Assembly (NCBI GenBank): GCA_034359265.1
Contig: CP136890.1
Location: 53,561,501-53,625,500 of the forward strand
Source: Canna indica
Taxonomy: Eukaryota; Streptophyta; Magnoliopsida; Zingiberales; Cannaceae
Length of the DNA: 64,000 bases
Direction: 5' to 3'
Part shown: piece by piece, positions 34,601-45,152 of the stretch
How the letters are laid out: each line of letters starts with the position of its first letter
Numbering within the stretch: position 1 is the stretch's first letter
Notes under the pieces: model-generated
Databases searched by the model: none
Seen by the model: only the letters and a program-made list of their open reading frames with translations
Told to the model about the DNA's origin: nothing
Translations under genes and position numbers: made by a program

Positions 34601-35170
34601 ATACAAAGGTTCATCGGCAGCTTTCAACATCTCGTAAAATTCTGCAGCTTCTTTATTCGGTAATTCAATCTCTACCGCAGCCCCTACTTCTGTGATATCA
34701 ACCGCTGTAGTATCTGGTGGGACTGATGTCTGTAGAACTGGCCGATCAACATTATCATTCAGGTGGAATTGACCCCCAAGACTATCAAGTATCATAGTTC
34801 TATAGGGATTACATTGACTGGATGAAGAAGCACCAGCAGAGGAAGATTCACCATATGTCTGAACGACAGGATTGCTCGACGTCCCGACTTCGCGTGACTC
34901 CCCGTGACAAGTCCATAGAAAATATCTTGGTGCAAATCCTTTGGTATATAGATGCAGAGTGACAGTCTCCCGATCCAAAAATCGTCCATTTGAACAAATG
35001 CGGCACGGACATCGGATTTGATCACCCATGCCAACGAAATTCCGATTCGAATAGGCGAAATTTAGGAAGTACGTTACGCCTAATCGAAACTCATTCGTTA
35101 AAGCTCCACGATCAAGATGTCGGTACATCCAACTTCGATCAGCCGACATGATTCTGTCAATCAATGACAA
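31667..35170 (-). pseudogene. CACTA transposase (TNP2 family), multiple stops
   Basis: On the minus strand, 35,170-34,292 encodes the N-terminal transposase-associated domain (RSWMYRHLDRGALTNEF, CPCRICSNGRF, TLHLYTKGF) and a zinc-ribbon-like CPVCQHPRYKEKK. Then come the TNP2 catalytic region (KVLWYFPLTPRLQRLFMS, GWSTHGRLSCPY, RHNLDVMHIEKNVFDN) and, in one 492-codon frame (33,145-31,667), the DUF4218 (HLPIHLAYEARVGGLVQYRW) and DUF4216 (HWFDTTERGMKVYPKYKLV) regions. It ends in a very acidic tail. In-frame stops occur near 34,289 (TAG), 33,982, 33,814, 33,658 and 33,219. TNP2 cuts and pastes CACTA elements; this copy should not make a full protein. Confidence 0.93.
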
Positions 35171-35221
35171 TTTCTTTGGTTAATGTCTTTAGGTGAGATT
35201 GTCCTATTCCATTCGGGATTT

Positions 35222-35415
35222 ATGTTATTTGAACTGCACTTACGTTTTTATTTTAACTGTTAACTAATTATTCTAAATTTCGGCAGCATCTCCCTATAGT
35301 TCTCCGAATACGCATATCATCTGGGCGCGTATCGGAGAACAAGAGAGATGTTGCCGAACTTTAGCATAATTAGTTAACAGTTAAAATAAAAACGTAAGTG
35401 CAGTACAAATAACTA
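35222..35415. repeat. Long near-perfect hairpin in the CACTA 5' region
   Basis: Arms at 35,222-35,312 and 35,328-35,415 are inverted copies with few mismatches over about 90 bp, around a short loop (ATATCATCTGGGCGC). The inner part repeats GTTCTCCGA-TACGC. It lies just upstream of the TNP2 start on the minus strand, in presumed leader or intron. The related CACTA element at 53.9 kb keeps the loop but has lost one arm. Confidence 0.85.
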
Positions 35416-35759
35416 TATTCCCAAATTGATCAATCAGGGACAATTCAAGAATTGTACATCGTATAAAAGATCATCTACTTCTTTTACACGAACATACAAT
35501 CCCCGAACGGATCTAAGGTTTTGCTAAATCATATCCGACTCGTCGATGCGTACGTGAAACATATGAACTCGTCGGATGGATGATTATTTTCTAAATGTTT
35601 CGAGTCCATATTGGACGATTCCGGCGCGCGTCCGAAATTAATCTAAACCCTAATAATTAATCTAACAAATTAAACAATTAATCTAAATAATTAATTAACA
35701 ATTATAAAACAATTAATTAACAATTATAAAATAATAAAATATTATATATAAATTTATAA

Positions 35760-36110
35760 ATTCTGGCGCTGGAGTCATGTGGACTCCGGCGCCGGCGTAC
35801 AGTGGCCAGACACACTGTCCGGCCACTGTACAAGGTCCGGCGGCGGCCACCGGCCGACCGCCGCCGGCCGAAACCCTAGAAATAGGGTTTCAGTCGGATT
35901 AATTCGATCCCGCTGGCCGCCACGGGAAGAGACGGCCGGCCGGCGAGGCATATCTGAACAAGTCGGCAGCAGCGGGGGAGGCGAGAGCAGGAGTGGCGGC
36001 GTCGTCGGCGTCGGCAGCAGCAGCGGTAGCGGCGGCGAGAGGCGAGAGCAGGAGCGGCGGCGGCAGCAGCGGGAGGAAGAAGGGTCGGGCGCGACTGGTG
36101 CCCTATATAA
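35760..36110 (-). promoter_or_regulatory. GC-rich leader of the CACTA transcription unit
   Basis: This strongly GC-rich segment, rich in CCGGC and CGGCGGC, lies between the right subterminal repeats and the transposase. It opens overlapping long frames on both strands because of composition (115 and 120 codons) with low-complexity Arg/Ser/Gly/Pro products, so I do not call a protein. Its position fits a promoter-proximal first exon, with TATATAAAC-like sequence near 36,103. The stretch 35,420-35,760 is AT-rich and empty. Confidence 0.4.
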
Positions 36111-36404
36111 ACTTATCAGCAACGGCTCACTCGCCCGTTAGAAAGCCGTTGCTAATAAGTTATCATCAGCAACGGCTCACTTGTCCGTTAGCACGTCGTT
36201 GCTGATAATTAAAATATCAGCAACGACTCGCCTTTCCGTCAGAAAGCCGTTGCGGATAATTAAAATAATCCGCAACGGCTCGCGTATTCGTTAGAACGCC
36301 GTTGCAGATACAAATACCTGCAACGGCTCGAGCGGCCATAAGAACGCCGTTGCAAATAGCAACGGCTTGAGCGGCCGTTGCTGAAGACCTAATTTCTAGT
36401 AGTG

Positions 36405-37222
36405 TTTGCTTGCTCGGAAAAAATCCAATTTCATGTAACACTACTTCCTCTTCTCTTCTTAGCAAGGTTCTGTTAATTCTTTGAATAATTTACATGCCGA
36501 TAATGTGGATTCTTTGAATGTTGTTGAAGATAATTTTGTGCCTAATTCTGATGGTTGTTCCGTGAATCCTAATGCTATGGATACTTCCATTTCCACTGAA
36601 AAAGTTTTCCCTTCTAATTACCCTAACTCGGATTCTTCTCTAGAACCCCTTTCTGTGGGCCTTGTATAGAGGTTCAAAGACGAAATAATCGGCATCGTCA
36701 TCCTCGTAGCAGGCGCTTCTCGTATGGACAAAGAGAGGTCTGTGCTCGAATGCAGGACACCCCTATTGATTAGGCTGATGCAGATGAGGATCTAGAAATG
36801 ATCCCTAATTTTAATAAACCTTTTTCTCATGTTCAGAATTTTAAACCTAGGGTTAGTAATTAATTCCCAAATTCCTAACTCCAACCGCCATAATCAATTA
36901 AAGGGCACTAAACCTATTTATGTTTAAGTTTCCAAAGGTGACCCTAATTCCTCAACTAAAACTTAGCCTAGTGTTGATAACAATTATAAACCTTCTTCAG
37001 AAAAAACTAGTTCTCGTTTGACTTCCAATCCTATTTCTAAAAATGTGGATCCTCCTTCTAAAATCCTATCTGAACTTGCTTCCCAACTAGGTGTTGTTTT
37101 AGAAGCTAATGTTGTTATTAATTCTTCTGATAATAACACTAGAATGCCCAGTAAGAAATATTCTAAATCTTCTAAAGGTAAGGCTAAAATTTCACATTCT
37201 TCTAATTTCACGTTCCAAATTA
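36405..37222 (+). pseudogene. LINE ORF1, C-terminal part
   Basis: Joined to 30,104, the knuckle continues as FACSEK. Then comes a Ser/Asn-rich tail: MNNLHADNVDSLNVVEDNF from 36,481, with stops near 36,669 and in 36,770-36,970. A further frame, SNPISKNVDPPSKILSELAS to KGKAKISHSSNFTF, ends at 37,222. Low-complexity Ser/Asn tails are usual in plant LINE ORF1. It is cut at 37,222 by a second CACTA element and carries TSD base sharing on both sides. Confidence 0.75.
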
Positions 37223-37619
37223 CACTACCACAAAACTTAAGATTTTAGGTAGAAAATTTTTGACATCTTTCAACAACGTCGAAATATTATTTTTTTTTAA
37301 TTCTAAATTTGAAATTTTTGACGCCTGCTGCAGGCGTCGAAAACTTTTCGACGCCTGGCAGTTGGCGCCGAAACATTTCGGCGCCTGGCAGCAGACTTGG
37401 CGCCAAAACGCATGTGGCGCGGGCTCGCAGCCTGCGCCAACATCCACCCGCACCGTCCCGCGTCCGCCCAAGCGTGTTAGCGGGCGCATGAGCCGCGCCC
37501 GCGACCGCCCGCACGGGTTATCGGGCGCGCCAGCCTGCACTCCTCGGAGCCTGCACTTCTTTTTTTTAATTTTAAAATTTTTACCTCAGGTTCTCTTCTT
37601 TAAATACTTCTTTTCTTCT

Positions 37620-37975
37620 TTTCCTTTTTTTCCTTTCCTCATTCTTTCTTCTTTCTCATCTATTTTTTTCTTTATCTAATTTTTCGGTTAGTACAAATTT
37701 TTCTTCCTATCTTTTTTTCTTTCCTCATTCTTTCTTCTTTCTCATCTATTTTTTTCTTTATCTGATTTTTCTTCTTCTTTTTTCAGGTTATCAAAATTTA
37801 TCAGGTTACCGAATTTATATAAAGGTTAGTACAAATTTTTCTTCCTATCTTTTTTTCTTTCCTCCTTCTTTCTTCTTTCTCATCTATTTTTTTCTTTATC
37901 TAATTTTTCTTCTTTTTTCAGGTTATCAAAAATTTTCAGGTTACCGAATTTATATAACGGTTAGTACAAATTTTT
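37620..37975. repeat. CT-rich tandem repeat, about 136-bp unit
   Basis: The unit GGTTAGTACAAATTTTTCTTCC... starts at 37,686 and 37,824, with a third partial start at 37,959. Each full unit contains TTTCTTTCCTC..TTCTTTCTTCTTTCTCATC and ends TCAGGTTACCGAATTTATATAA. It lies inside the non-autonomous CACTA element. Confidence 0.85.
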
Positions 37976-38044
37976 TTAATGGGTATTCATTTAATTTTTT
38001 TTTTCTATTTTTTTCAAAATATTTTTTTTATTAAAATATTTAAC

Positions 38045-38340
38045 TGAGCGGGCCGGCATCGCGCCCGTCCGATTTTCGCCACGCGGCGGAAATCGAGCGG
38101 CTCGGCACCGCGCCCGTTTGATTTCCGCCAAGCGGCGGAAATCGAATGGCTCGATGCGGCGCCCACTCGATTTCCGCCACGCGGCGAAAATCGATCGAAG
38201 CGAAATCACACAGCCCCGCGTTCTTTACGCGGTATTCAAAATATCGCGTGTTGTATGCGGTATTCGAGAATATCGCGTGTTGTACGCGATATTCGAGAAT
38301 ATCGCGTACAAAGCTACATGCGGAATACGAATTATGCGTG
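38045..38340. repeat. Two short tandem repeats, GC-rich then TATCGCGTG type
   Basis: About three units of roughly 55 bp contain GCGGAAATCGA and CGATTTCCGCCA(C/A)GCGGCG (38,060-38,185), followed by about four units of roughly 28 bp with ATTCGAGAATATCGCGT (38,225-38,310). They lie between the CT-rich repeat and the right subterminal region of the CACTA element. Confidence 0.8.
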
Positions 38341-38661
38341 CGGCTTCTGCCGAGGAAAATGATTTGCTCATTTTTTTTAAATTTTTTTTTTTGCATATTG
38401 ACGCCTCTGACAGGCGCCGATATACAAGATTTTATTATTATTTTTAAAGTTTTCGACGCCTGTTAGTAGGCGTCGATATTAACATATCGATGTCTGCTGA
38501 CACCGATCAGCAGGCATCAATATGTCGAACATTTTGATGTCTGTTCAGACGTTGAAATGTTCATTTCGGCTGTCGTTATTTTTCACTCGTTTTCATCAGT
38601 TTTGTTGGCGTCGAAATATTAGTTTGCTTTGACGTCAAAAAATTGATGGTTTGTTGTACTG

Positions 38662-39485
38662 TTATCTCATTTGGGTATTTCAGATTCAAATCTTTGTGTT
38701 TTATGTGATTCTTGTGAAGAAACTTCTCAGCATTTATTTTTTGATTGTTCTACTGCTTCTGAACTTTGTCCTTCCTTAGCTAATATACTCAATTTAGATT
38801 TTTACAGTAGATCCACTTGGTATCTTGATAGCAAGCTACTGCTGGATTCTTCTCCTATTAAAGGCAAGAAACCCTCAGCCATTATTGCTAATACCCTATG
38901 ATTTATTTGGTTTTTTAGAAATTGTATTTTGTGCCAACCATTTATAAGGTTGTGGGCCGAATTCTAACTTTTACATATCAATATATGAAAAAAGAAAATC
39001 GTGAGGGCAATCTCATTTCCAAAACCAATCTTCTCACTTGGTCTCCCCCTCTTGCTGATATTGTCAAAATAAATTATGATGGTTCTGTTTTAGACTATGA
39101 TGGTGGTATTGGTTTGATTATTAGAAACCTTGGTGAATGTATATATATGCTGATTCAAAAATTTTGTAAACTAACTCTGTTATTTTCCGTGAAGCATATG
39201 CTATTTTTCATGCTCTTACAGTGGCAAAAGAAAGGAATCTTAGCAGCATCGTGGTTGAATCTGATTGCAAAATTTTGGTGGATTGCTTCAAATATAATGT
39301 TGTGCCTCCTTGGTCGATTCATGCTTTGTACAATAATATTGTATCTAATTGTAGTAGTTTTTCCCACGTATCATTTGTATATGTTAAGAGACTAGCAAAC
39401 AAAGTTGCTCATTGAGCAACAAACCAAGTCAGGATTCGAAAAGAATATGATGTATGGACCCATATCCGGCCCCTTAGCTTGATTT
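38662..39485 (+). pseudogene. LINE ORF2 C-terminus (zf-RVT and RNase H)
   Basis: HLGISDSNLCVLCDSCEETS and QHLFFDCSTASEL match the zf-RVT zinc-binding segment after the LINE reverse transcriptase. After a frameshift come KINYDGSVLDYDGGIGLIIR, FREAYAIFHALTVAKERNLS, VVESDCKILVDCF and YVKRLANKVAH, the RNase H-like RVT_3 domain. The endonuclease and reverse transcriptase (about 3 kb of ORF2) are missing. This tail follows the ORF1 tail directly except for the CACTA insertion, so the LINE had lost its centre before the CACTA arrived. Stops are present. Confidence 0.85.
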
Positions 39486-39822
39486 GACATAATATTGTAT
39501 CTTTGGTTCCTGATTAATAAGATTTATAACTTAAATATTTTACTTCTTATATTTATATGTCTGAAATTAATAGAATTATTGCATATAATCGAAGAACATG
39601 TTCTAGTAATATACAAAATTGAAAGATATAGTATATCTTTCAAAAAAATTGTCATTTATTTTTGCATGTATGCTATTTTATAACATTTATTGCTAACAAT
39701 TTTATACATTTGCCTAAATAAGGGTTAGGGTGTAGTGATTATTATATAAAGTATTCAAAGTAATATACAATACTTTCTTTATTGTCGATAAATGATTATT
39801 TTATTCTAATCTTCTATTCATT

Positions 39823-39912
39823 ATATATATATATATATAGAAAATTATGATTTTTTTTCTATTTATATATATATATATAGAGAAAAAAAATCATAATTTT
39901 CTATTTATATTA
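39823..39912. repeat. AT-rich hairpin
   Basis: AGAAAATTATGATTTTTTTTCT and its inverted partner AGAAAAAAAATCATAATTTTCT flank a short ATATATATAT core, giving a near-perfect palindrome flanked by (AT)n runs. Confidence 0.8.
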
Positions 39913-39923
39913 TTGGCACAATT

Positions 39924-40082
39924 AAAAAATAATATATCTTCTAGAAATGTAATAAGAATAATTTATATAAATTGTATATCAATATCAATTACATATTACC
40001 ATAAAAAATAATATATCTTCTAGAAATGTAATAACAATAATTTATATAAATTGTATATCAATATTAATTACAGATTACCATA
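39924..40082. repeat. Direct tandem duplication, 79-bp unit
   Basis: The unit AAAAAATAATATATCTTCTAGAAATG... to ...TTACCATA occurs twice in a row (39,924-40,002 and 40,003-40,082) with only about three differences, suggesting a recent local duplication. Confidence 0.9.
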
Positions 40083-41532
40083 ATAAGTTTATGAACAAAA
40101 ACATTTGCAACCTCATCTACGTACTACAATTACAATTGAGAGCTTTTTTTTACATTTTTATTTTTTTAGAGAGCTCTCCACTCTTCACTAAGAGCGCTTT
40201 TTTTAAATTTGTTTGTTTTGTTCTTTTTTATTTTCTTCATTTATTTTTATGCTTTATTCTTTTATGCTTTATTTTTTATTTTATTCTTTTTCTTATATCC
40301 TACATTTACTTTATGCTTTATAAAAGTACATTTCTTTTTTTTTCTTTTTTTTTCTAAATTTATTTCTACTTCATGAATATATTTTTCTGTATTATATATT
40401 GTTTTTAATAGAAATTTCAATTTATATTGTGGTAGTACTATTTTATATTGTATCATGATACGATTACTATTACCTATTTATTATTTAATAAGATTTTGAT
40501 TTCTTTTTGTTAAGTTTTTAATTTTTTTTTGAATTTTAATTCAGTTCGACTATCTCATTTTAGAGAAAAATTTGAACCCTAAATTAAACTGATATTTTTT
40601 GCTTATATTATTATTATTTATTAAATATTTAATATTATGATAATATTCTATTCATTATCTATTAAAAAATTTGTTTTTAAAACTATTTTATTCAAAATTT
40701 CAGTTTTATTTATTTGATTTAATTTTGTTGGTTCATTTTAGCTATTGCATTTTAGAAAAAGAAATTGAGAACTCTAAATCATTACCGATATCTTACTTGT
40801 AGTATTATTATTTAACATAGTTAAATTTGGTTTAATATTTCAATATTTCATTAATTTTTTTATTTTTCTATAATTTTCTCTTTTTCGAAAAAATACAAAA
40901 TCTCAGAAGGAATGAAACGTATGCATACTGACTATAAATTAATTTTAGTGAATTCAAGCGTTGGATTTCTCTAGGGTGCCAAGAGCTTTCTATATGATTT
41001 GTTTAAAAGGAAAATAAATTGGTAAATTGTATATGAGATTCTTCCGGAAACTGATTAAATGAGAACTTCCTATGTAGATTCTAAAATAGTCATATCTATT
41101 CAAGAATTTTCAAAAAAACTTTTTCATATAAAATATTTGAGTTGCCATTTATGTGTATTACTATTTATGATTATGCCAAGTCGACATATTATTTTATCAA
41201 TATTATATTGCTAATGAATTTAATACTATGTTAAATAAGCATATCGTATTTGCATTAAGTCCAACGGTATTGCACAGGTAATTTTTTAAGGAAAAAATAA
41301 AAAGTAGAATGCATACATTGCGATACCAACTAATACAGTAATACTTTACAATTTATATAATAAAGACGATTATAAAAATATTTCCATCATATCCTTTAGA
41401 ATTTTTGTCATCATATAGCAGGACGGAATGAACGCGAACCAAATATATATTCTCCATTTCCGCTTCGTATTCTGCTATTCCTCCCTTTAAATCTCTTTCG
41501 TCTTCTCACCTTCCCCCCCATCAATTCTCACA

Positions 41533-43184
41533 ATGACGAAAGAGTACGAGCGAAAGAGAATTTCCCTGGACGATCCAGCACACCGCCGCCCTCTCAAGCT
41601 AGCACGAAACGGCAGCGATGCCGGCATCGTCGTCGCCGAAGAGCCGCCGGCTTTGGACCGCATCAGCTCCCTCCCCGATGACATCCTTCTCTCCATTCTT
41701 TCTCGGCTCCCCCTCGAGCAATGGGTCACCCTCTCAGCCGTCTCCCAGCAGTGGCGCCGCCTGATCTCTCCCCTCCTCCCATTCTACGAAAGCTTCCGCC
41801 TCGACGTCACCTCCCCGAACCTTCCCTTGCCGCCCTTCCCCCGCGCCGTTCTCCGCCAATGCCATATTGCTTACAGAAGCTTCATCAGACCAGAAAGCCA
41901 TAAAGAGCTCATCCAGCACGCCAAGGACGCGTGCGTTCGAGAGCTCTTCCTGGAGAATAACTGCCGGGGTTTGGTTTCTCTCTACATACCGGACCTCGTC
42001 CTCTCCATCAAATCCTTGATGTTCTTCCAGTTTCACAGGTGCAGCTTGTCTCTTGTTCGATCTCGCTCGAGATCAATCCCTTCCGTGCACATAGGCTGCA
42101 CGCATCTCCGGATTCTGAGGGCCCGGCACTCCTATATCGATGAAAACATTCTGAATGCCGTACTCGCGAACTGCTCCAGCCTGACGATGTTGATCCTCGT
42201 GGATTGCGTCGGGTTGAAGAATCCAAAGATCCACTCTGCAAGCCTCAAATGTCTATGGATGCAACCTCGGAACAGCCTCAAGAGTGTAGATGTGGACGCT
42301 CCCAACCTTGAGGCAATGGTGTTCAAGATGCGCCTAATGCTGGATTCGTTGGACATCCGAGCGCCCCAAATTCAAAGTCTGTCCCTGGAATTTGCCCGAC
42401 CATTACGCAGTCCTCGGGTAAAATTGCAGCCATTTCTTCTAGCTGCAAACTATTTATCGGAGCTCACGCTTTCAGCTGCTGCCTCCAAGGTATGTGAAGA
42501 AAAGCTTAATAGCCTTTAATTTGGATAAGCATTCTGTTATTTAATTTTAAAAAGAAGGTTTTATTTTTCTAATACATTCACCCTAATTCTAAGATATATC
42601 TACGATTTCTTTATCAAATTTAAACTCATAACTAATCTCAAAATCACACGTATTTCTTGAATATAGATTTTGGCGGCGGAATGCGGGGAGCTTGAGAAAT
42701 TGAATGTTTCCTTTCAGAAGCTAAGCAAACTAATCATCTACTTAGATATCAAACAAGAATCTGAAGCGCTGCTCTTAGTTAAATTGCTTGAGAGCTGCCC
42801 TTGTCTGTCGGAGTTGGATCTTTATGTAAGCTAAAATAAACCGACATTATGCTTTTCTTTTTCACAATTAATGACGAATTAATTTCTTTTGTCTTTTAGG
42901 TTGTTCGAACACGGGCAAACAAGAACATATCGAATTTTTCTGACCACAGTGTTAGGTTCAAGAAGCTAGACTGCTTGCAACATCACTTGGAGTCGCTCCA
43001 GATGAATTTACTTTTGAGAGTACCTTATGAGGAGGAGCTCTTGAAATTTTTCATTGCTGAAGCCAAGGCCCTGAAAAGATTTAACTTATCGTTAAAGGCT
43101 TCTCGTGCTAAGCGAGCTGCGGTCTTGGATATTCTGTCATCAATGGCGACAAAATTTCGGTGGAGTCTCTCACCGTACGATTAG
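41533..43184 (+). CDS. F-box/LRR-type protein, three exons, 466 aa
   Basis: Exon 1 is 41,533-42,489 (ending AAG|GTATGT), exon 2 is 42,667-42,825 (after ATATAG, ending TAT|GTAAGC), and exon 3 is 42,900-43,184 (after TTTTAG, ending TAG). All introns are phase 0, and the joined frame has 466 codons with no stop. An F-box lies at residues about 41-80 (LDRISSLPDDILLSILSRLP, then VSQQWRRL). Leucine-rich segments follow at about 190-320 (CTHLRILRARH, LKSVDVDAPNLEAM, LDSLDIRAPQIQSLSL) and continue into exon 3. F-box proteins are the substrate-binding subunits of SCF ubiquitin ligases; leucine-rich repeats usually contact the substrate. The target cannot be told. The N-terminus is Arg/Lys-rich. It is the only intact host gene in the window. 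The ATG is the first in the frame and follows a pyrimidine-rich leader. Confidence 0.93.
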
Positions 43185-43388
43185 GTTGTCGTGAGGACGG
43201 CTACACAATTGAGATGGCGTTTAAATTTGGATCGTTTGTTATTTTATTTAATTCCAAGCATAAAAATTAAAACACTATCAATCTGTGTTATTTATTTTCT
43301 AATGTGTTAGGTTTTTATACAACGTTACATGTATGCTTTTGAAGTAATAGCTGCAATATGTGAGGTAGTGCGTAGAGAATGTTTGTCC

Positions 43389-43395
43389 TAATAAA
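43389..43395 (+). promoter_or_regulatory. Possible polyadenylation signal of the F-box gene
   Basis: AATAAAA lies about 205 bp after the stop codon, in an AT-rich 3' flank. A plant near-upstream element of this form is plausible, but the cleavage site is not visible. Confidence 0.4.
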
Positions 43396-43399
43396 AGTT

Positions 43400-45140
43400 T
43401 CGATCATAAACTTCTTATTTATTCCATTTTCCCAGTTTAAATCGTTGTTTCCTTTATTTAATTGTATTGTATATGCATATTGTACACCATATAATCTGAT
43501 TACTACGTTTTCGGCGTTTGGTTGACAATTGCACGTGAATCTCAATCGGTATTTAATTTTATCAGAATTGGAATAAAATGTCACTGCAATGTTCCTTCAC
43601 TAAAAAATTGGCGTCACTTGTGATGAAAAAACCGACGTAGGATTCGCACCAATATTTTACTCTAGGTGCTTTTAAATCCGAAGAAATACAAGTCGGAATA
43701 CAACTCAGAATCAATTAGTGAAAATTTTTGATATTGGCGTCTATATCAAGAATGCATTAGTTATAAAAAAAAACGGCAATTGTTTTTAAAAAATAAAATT
43801 TAATTATTGTGTTAAGATGGATAAATTAATCCAAATCAATAAGTTAACTTAGGATTTGACGAGTTATTTAAAAGAGTTAATTAATGGGATTTAAATTGAT
43901 GCCAAATTAAAGGAGTGGTTTATGTAAATTAATTGGCGCCAACCCGAATTAGGTGCCAGTTTCCAACCGGTGCATCTTTGGGAGACGATTTCTTCTCACC
44001 GCGTTTGATGTACTATTTGAGTATAATGTGAGGATCAAAATTATTTCCAAACCGCATATTTTCATTGTCAACAAACTAAGAATTCTAGTTAAGTTTATTT
44101 TTGGGTAAAGGGCAAAAAGCCCTCTAAACTTTAGTCTTATTAGCAAAAAATCTCATAAACTTTAAAAGCATAAAAAAAAAACTCTAAGAACTATTGAAAT
44201 CTAGCAAAAAGTCTCATGTCTTCATTAACTTTTTAACAGAATTTCATATCAACACCACGTGTCGACACCTCATTCGTCTACATGTAATTAATTTTTCACA
44301 TCATATTCAATATATTTTATTAATAAATAAAAATATATAAATATTCCAAAAAAAATGAAATATACCACTAAAAATATTTATTTTTCATATGAGCATAATT
44401 ATTATCAAAATATAAAATATATTATTTTTTACTTCTCATGTTTACTTAGTTTTATATTTTTATTTATAAAGGAATAATATATAAAATTTGAAAATAGAGG
44501 AGCTAAAAGAGATACATACTAATTTTACTATTTTAGATTATTTTAATTTATTAGTTTTAGAAATATGTAAGTTTTATAAACAAGGAACAAAAATATAAGA
44601 TTTTATAAATTAATGGACTTAAATGCAAAATATACTATTTCCAATATTTGTTTACTTAATTTTAATTTATTTTTTAAATTATTTAATTTTTATTATTAAA
44701 TGAATAAAACATAAATTTTATAAAATAGAGAACTAAAATGTAAAATATATTTATTTTTCAAAAAAATGTAAATTTTTATTGTTAAAATTAAGACCTAAAT
44801 ATAAAAGTTGCAAATCAAAGGATTTAAATAAATAAATACTATTTGGTTAGTGTTCTTGCGTAGAATCAGAGTGATGTGGTCTTTCGCGTCTCTTGCGCCG
44901 GTGCAACTCTAGTGGGTGACTTGCAAAGACACTCCTACGCTTAAGTAAAAAAAGAAATTCTAGGTGGTGGGTATGAAATTGAAATCGAGAGTGTACATGT
45001 TTGTCTGTTTATATATAGTGCAAGATAGAGATGTCTTGTTGGGTCATATGGAAGATCGGGTAAGTAACAAAAATTTTGTTTACACGCAATGAAAATAAGA
45101 AAACCGATCCTCTACCCAATCAGATCCATGCATCTCGATT
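43400..45140. other. AT-rich intergenic region after the F-box gene
   Basis: No gene is visible. The stretch 44,105-44,290 (GGGTAAAGGGCAAAAAGCCCTCTAAAC...) looks like one arm of a dispersed repeat of the kind that ends MULE or MITE elements, but I could not find the partner arm. The rest, to about 44,860, is poly(A/T)-rich. From 44,860 to 45,140 there may be the remaining internal sequence of the copia element to the right. Confidence 0.4.
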
Positions 45141-45152
45141 AAATTGATACCA
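45141..45152 (-). other. Primer binding site of a copia element
   Basis: The minus strand reads TGGTATCAATTT immediately after the LTR end AACA. The first eight bases match the start of the standard site complementary to the 3' end of initiator tRNA-Met (TGGTATCAGAGC), used by most plant copia elements to prime reverse transcription. The second half has diverged. Confidence 0.65.

Larger units (their letters stand above)
30105..36404 (-). mobile_element. Complete-ended CACTA element of 6,300 bp, TSD TTT
   Basis: The ends are CACTACTAGAAAAATGGGC (30,105) and its inverted partner, which reads CACTACTAGAAATTAGGTC from 36,404 on the minus strand. The 3-bp duplication TTT lies at 30,102-30,104 and 36,405-36,407. 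Subterminal repeats of the AGCAACGGC type fill about 400 bp on the left and 280 bp on the right. Both canonical CACTA genes lie on the minus strand, TNP2 first and the Ptta/En/Spm-type gene second. Because TNP2 carries several stops, the copy itself should be non-autonomous. It interrupts a LINE ORF1. Confidence 0.95.
37223..38661. mobile_element. Non-autonomous CACTA element of 1,439 bp, TSD TTA
   Basis: The left end CACTACCACAAAACTT (37,223) pairs with a diverged right end reading CAGTACAACAAACC on the minus strand from 38,661. The 3-bp duplication TTA sits at 37,220-37,222 and 38,662-38,664. Subterminal palindromes of the type GACGCCTG(C/A)TG(C/A)AGGCGTCGA occur near both ends (37,320-37,390 and 38,400-38,530). 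No transposase is encoded. The interior holds CT-rich and GC-rich tandem repeats. Confidence 0.88.
39486..41480. other. AT-rich intergenic region upstream of the F-box gene
   Basis: This is very AT-rich with poly(T) tracts and no credible gene. Two small structures are listed separately (a hairpin at 39,823-39,912 and a tandem duplication at 39,924-40,082). A TTTAAAT element and a CT-rich stretch (41,485-41,520) just before the F-box ATG may be core promoter and 5' UTR. Confidence 0.5.

Noticed and set aside
35775..36141. Long frames of 115-120 codons on both strands in GC-rich sequence
   Set aside because: Low-complexity Arg/Ser/Gly/Pro products on opposite strands reflect base composition; the segment lies between CACTA subterminal repeats and the transposase.
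37260..37679. 139-codon frame
   Set aside because: It is made of CACTA subterminal and CT-rich repeats with no domain.
37170..38690. Possible intron in the LINE (AG|GTAAGG at 37,178 to TTTCAG at 38,684)
   Set aside because: The interval is explained by a CACTA element with TIRs and TSD TTA plus an older deletion. A functional intron is not needed.
43598..43726. Possible small CACTA-like MITE (CACTAAAAAATTGG ... AATTAGTG)
   Set aside because: The ends pair over only a few bases and the flanking 3-mers do not match, so it cannot be supported.
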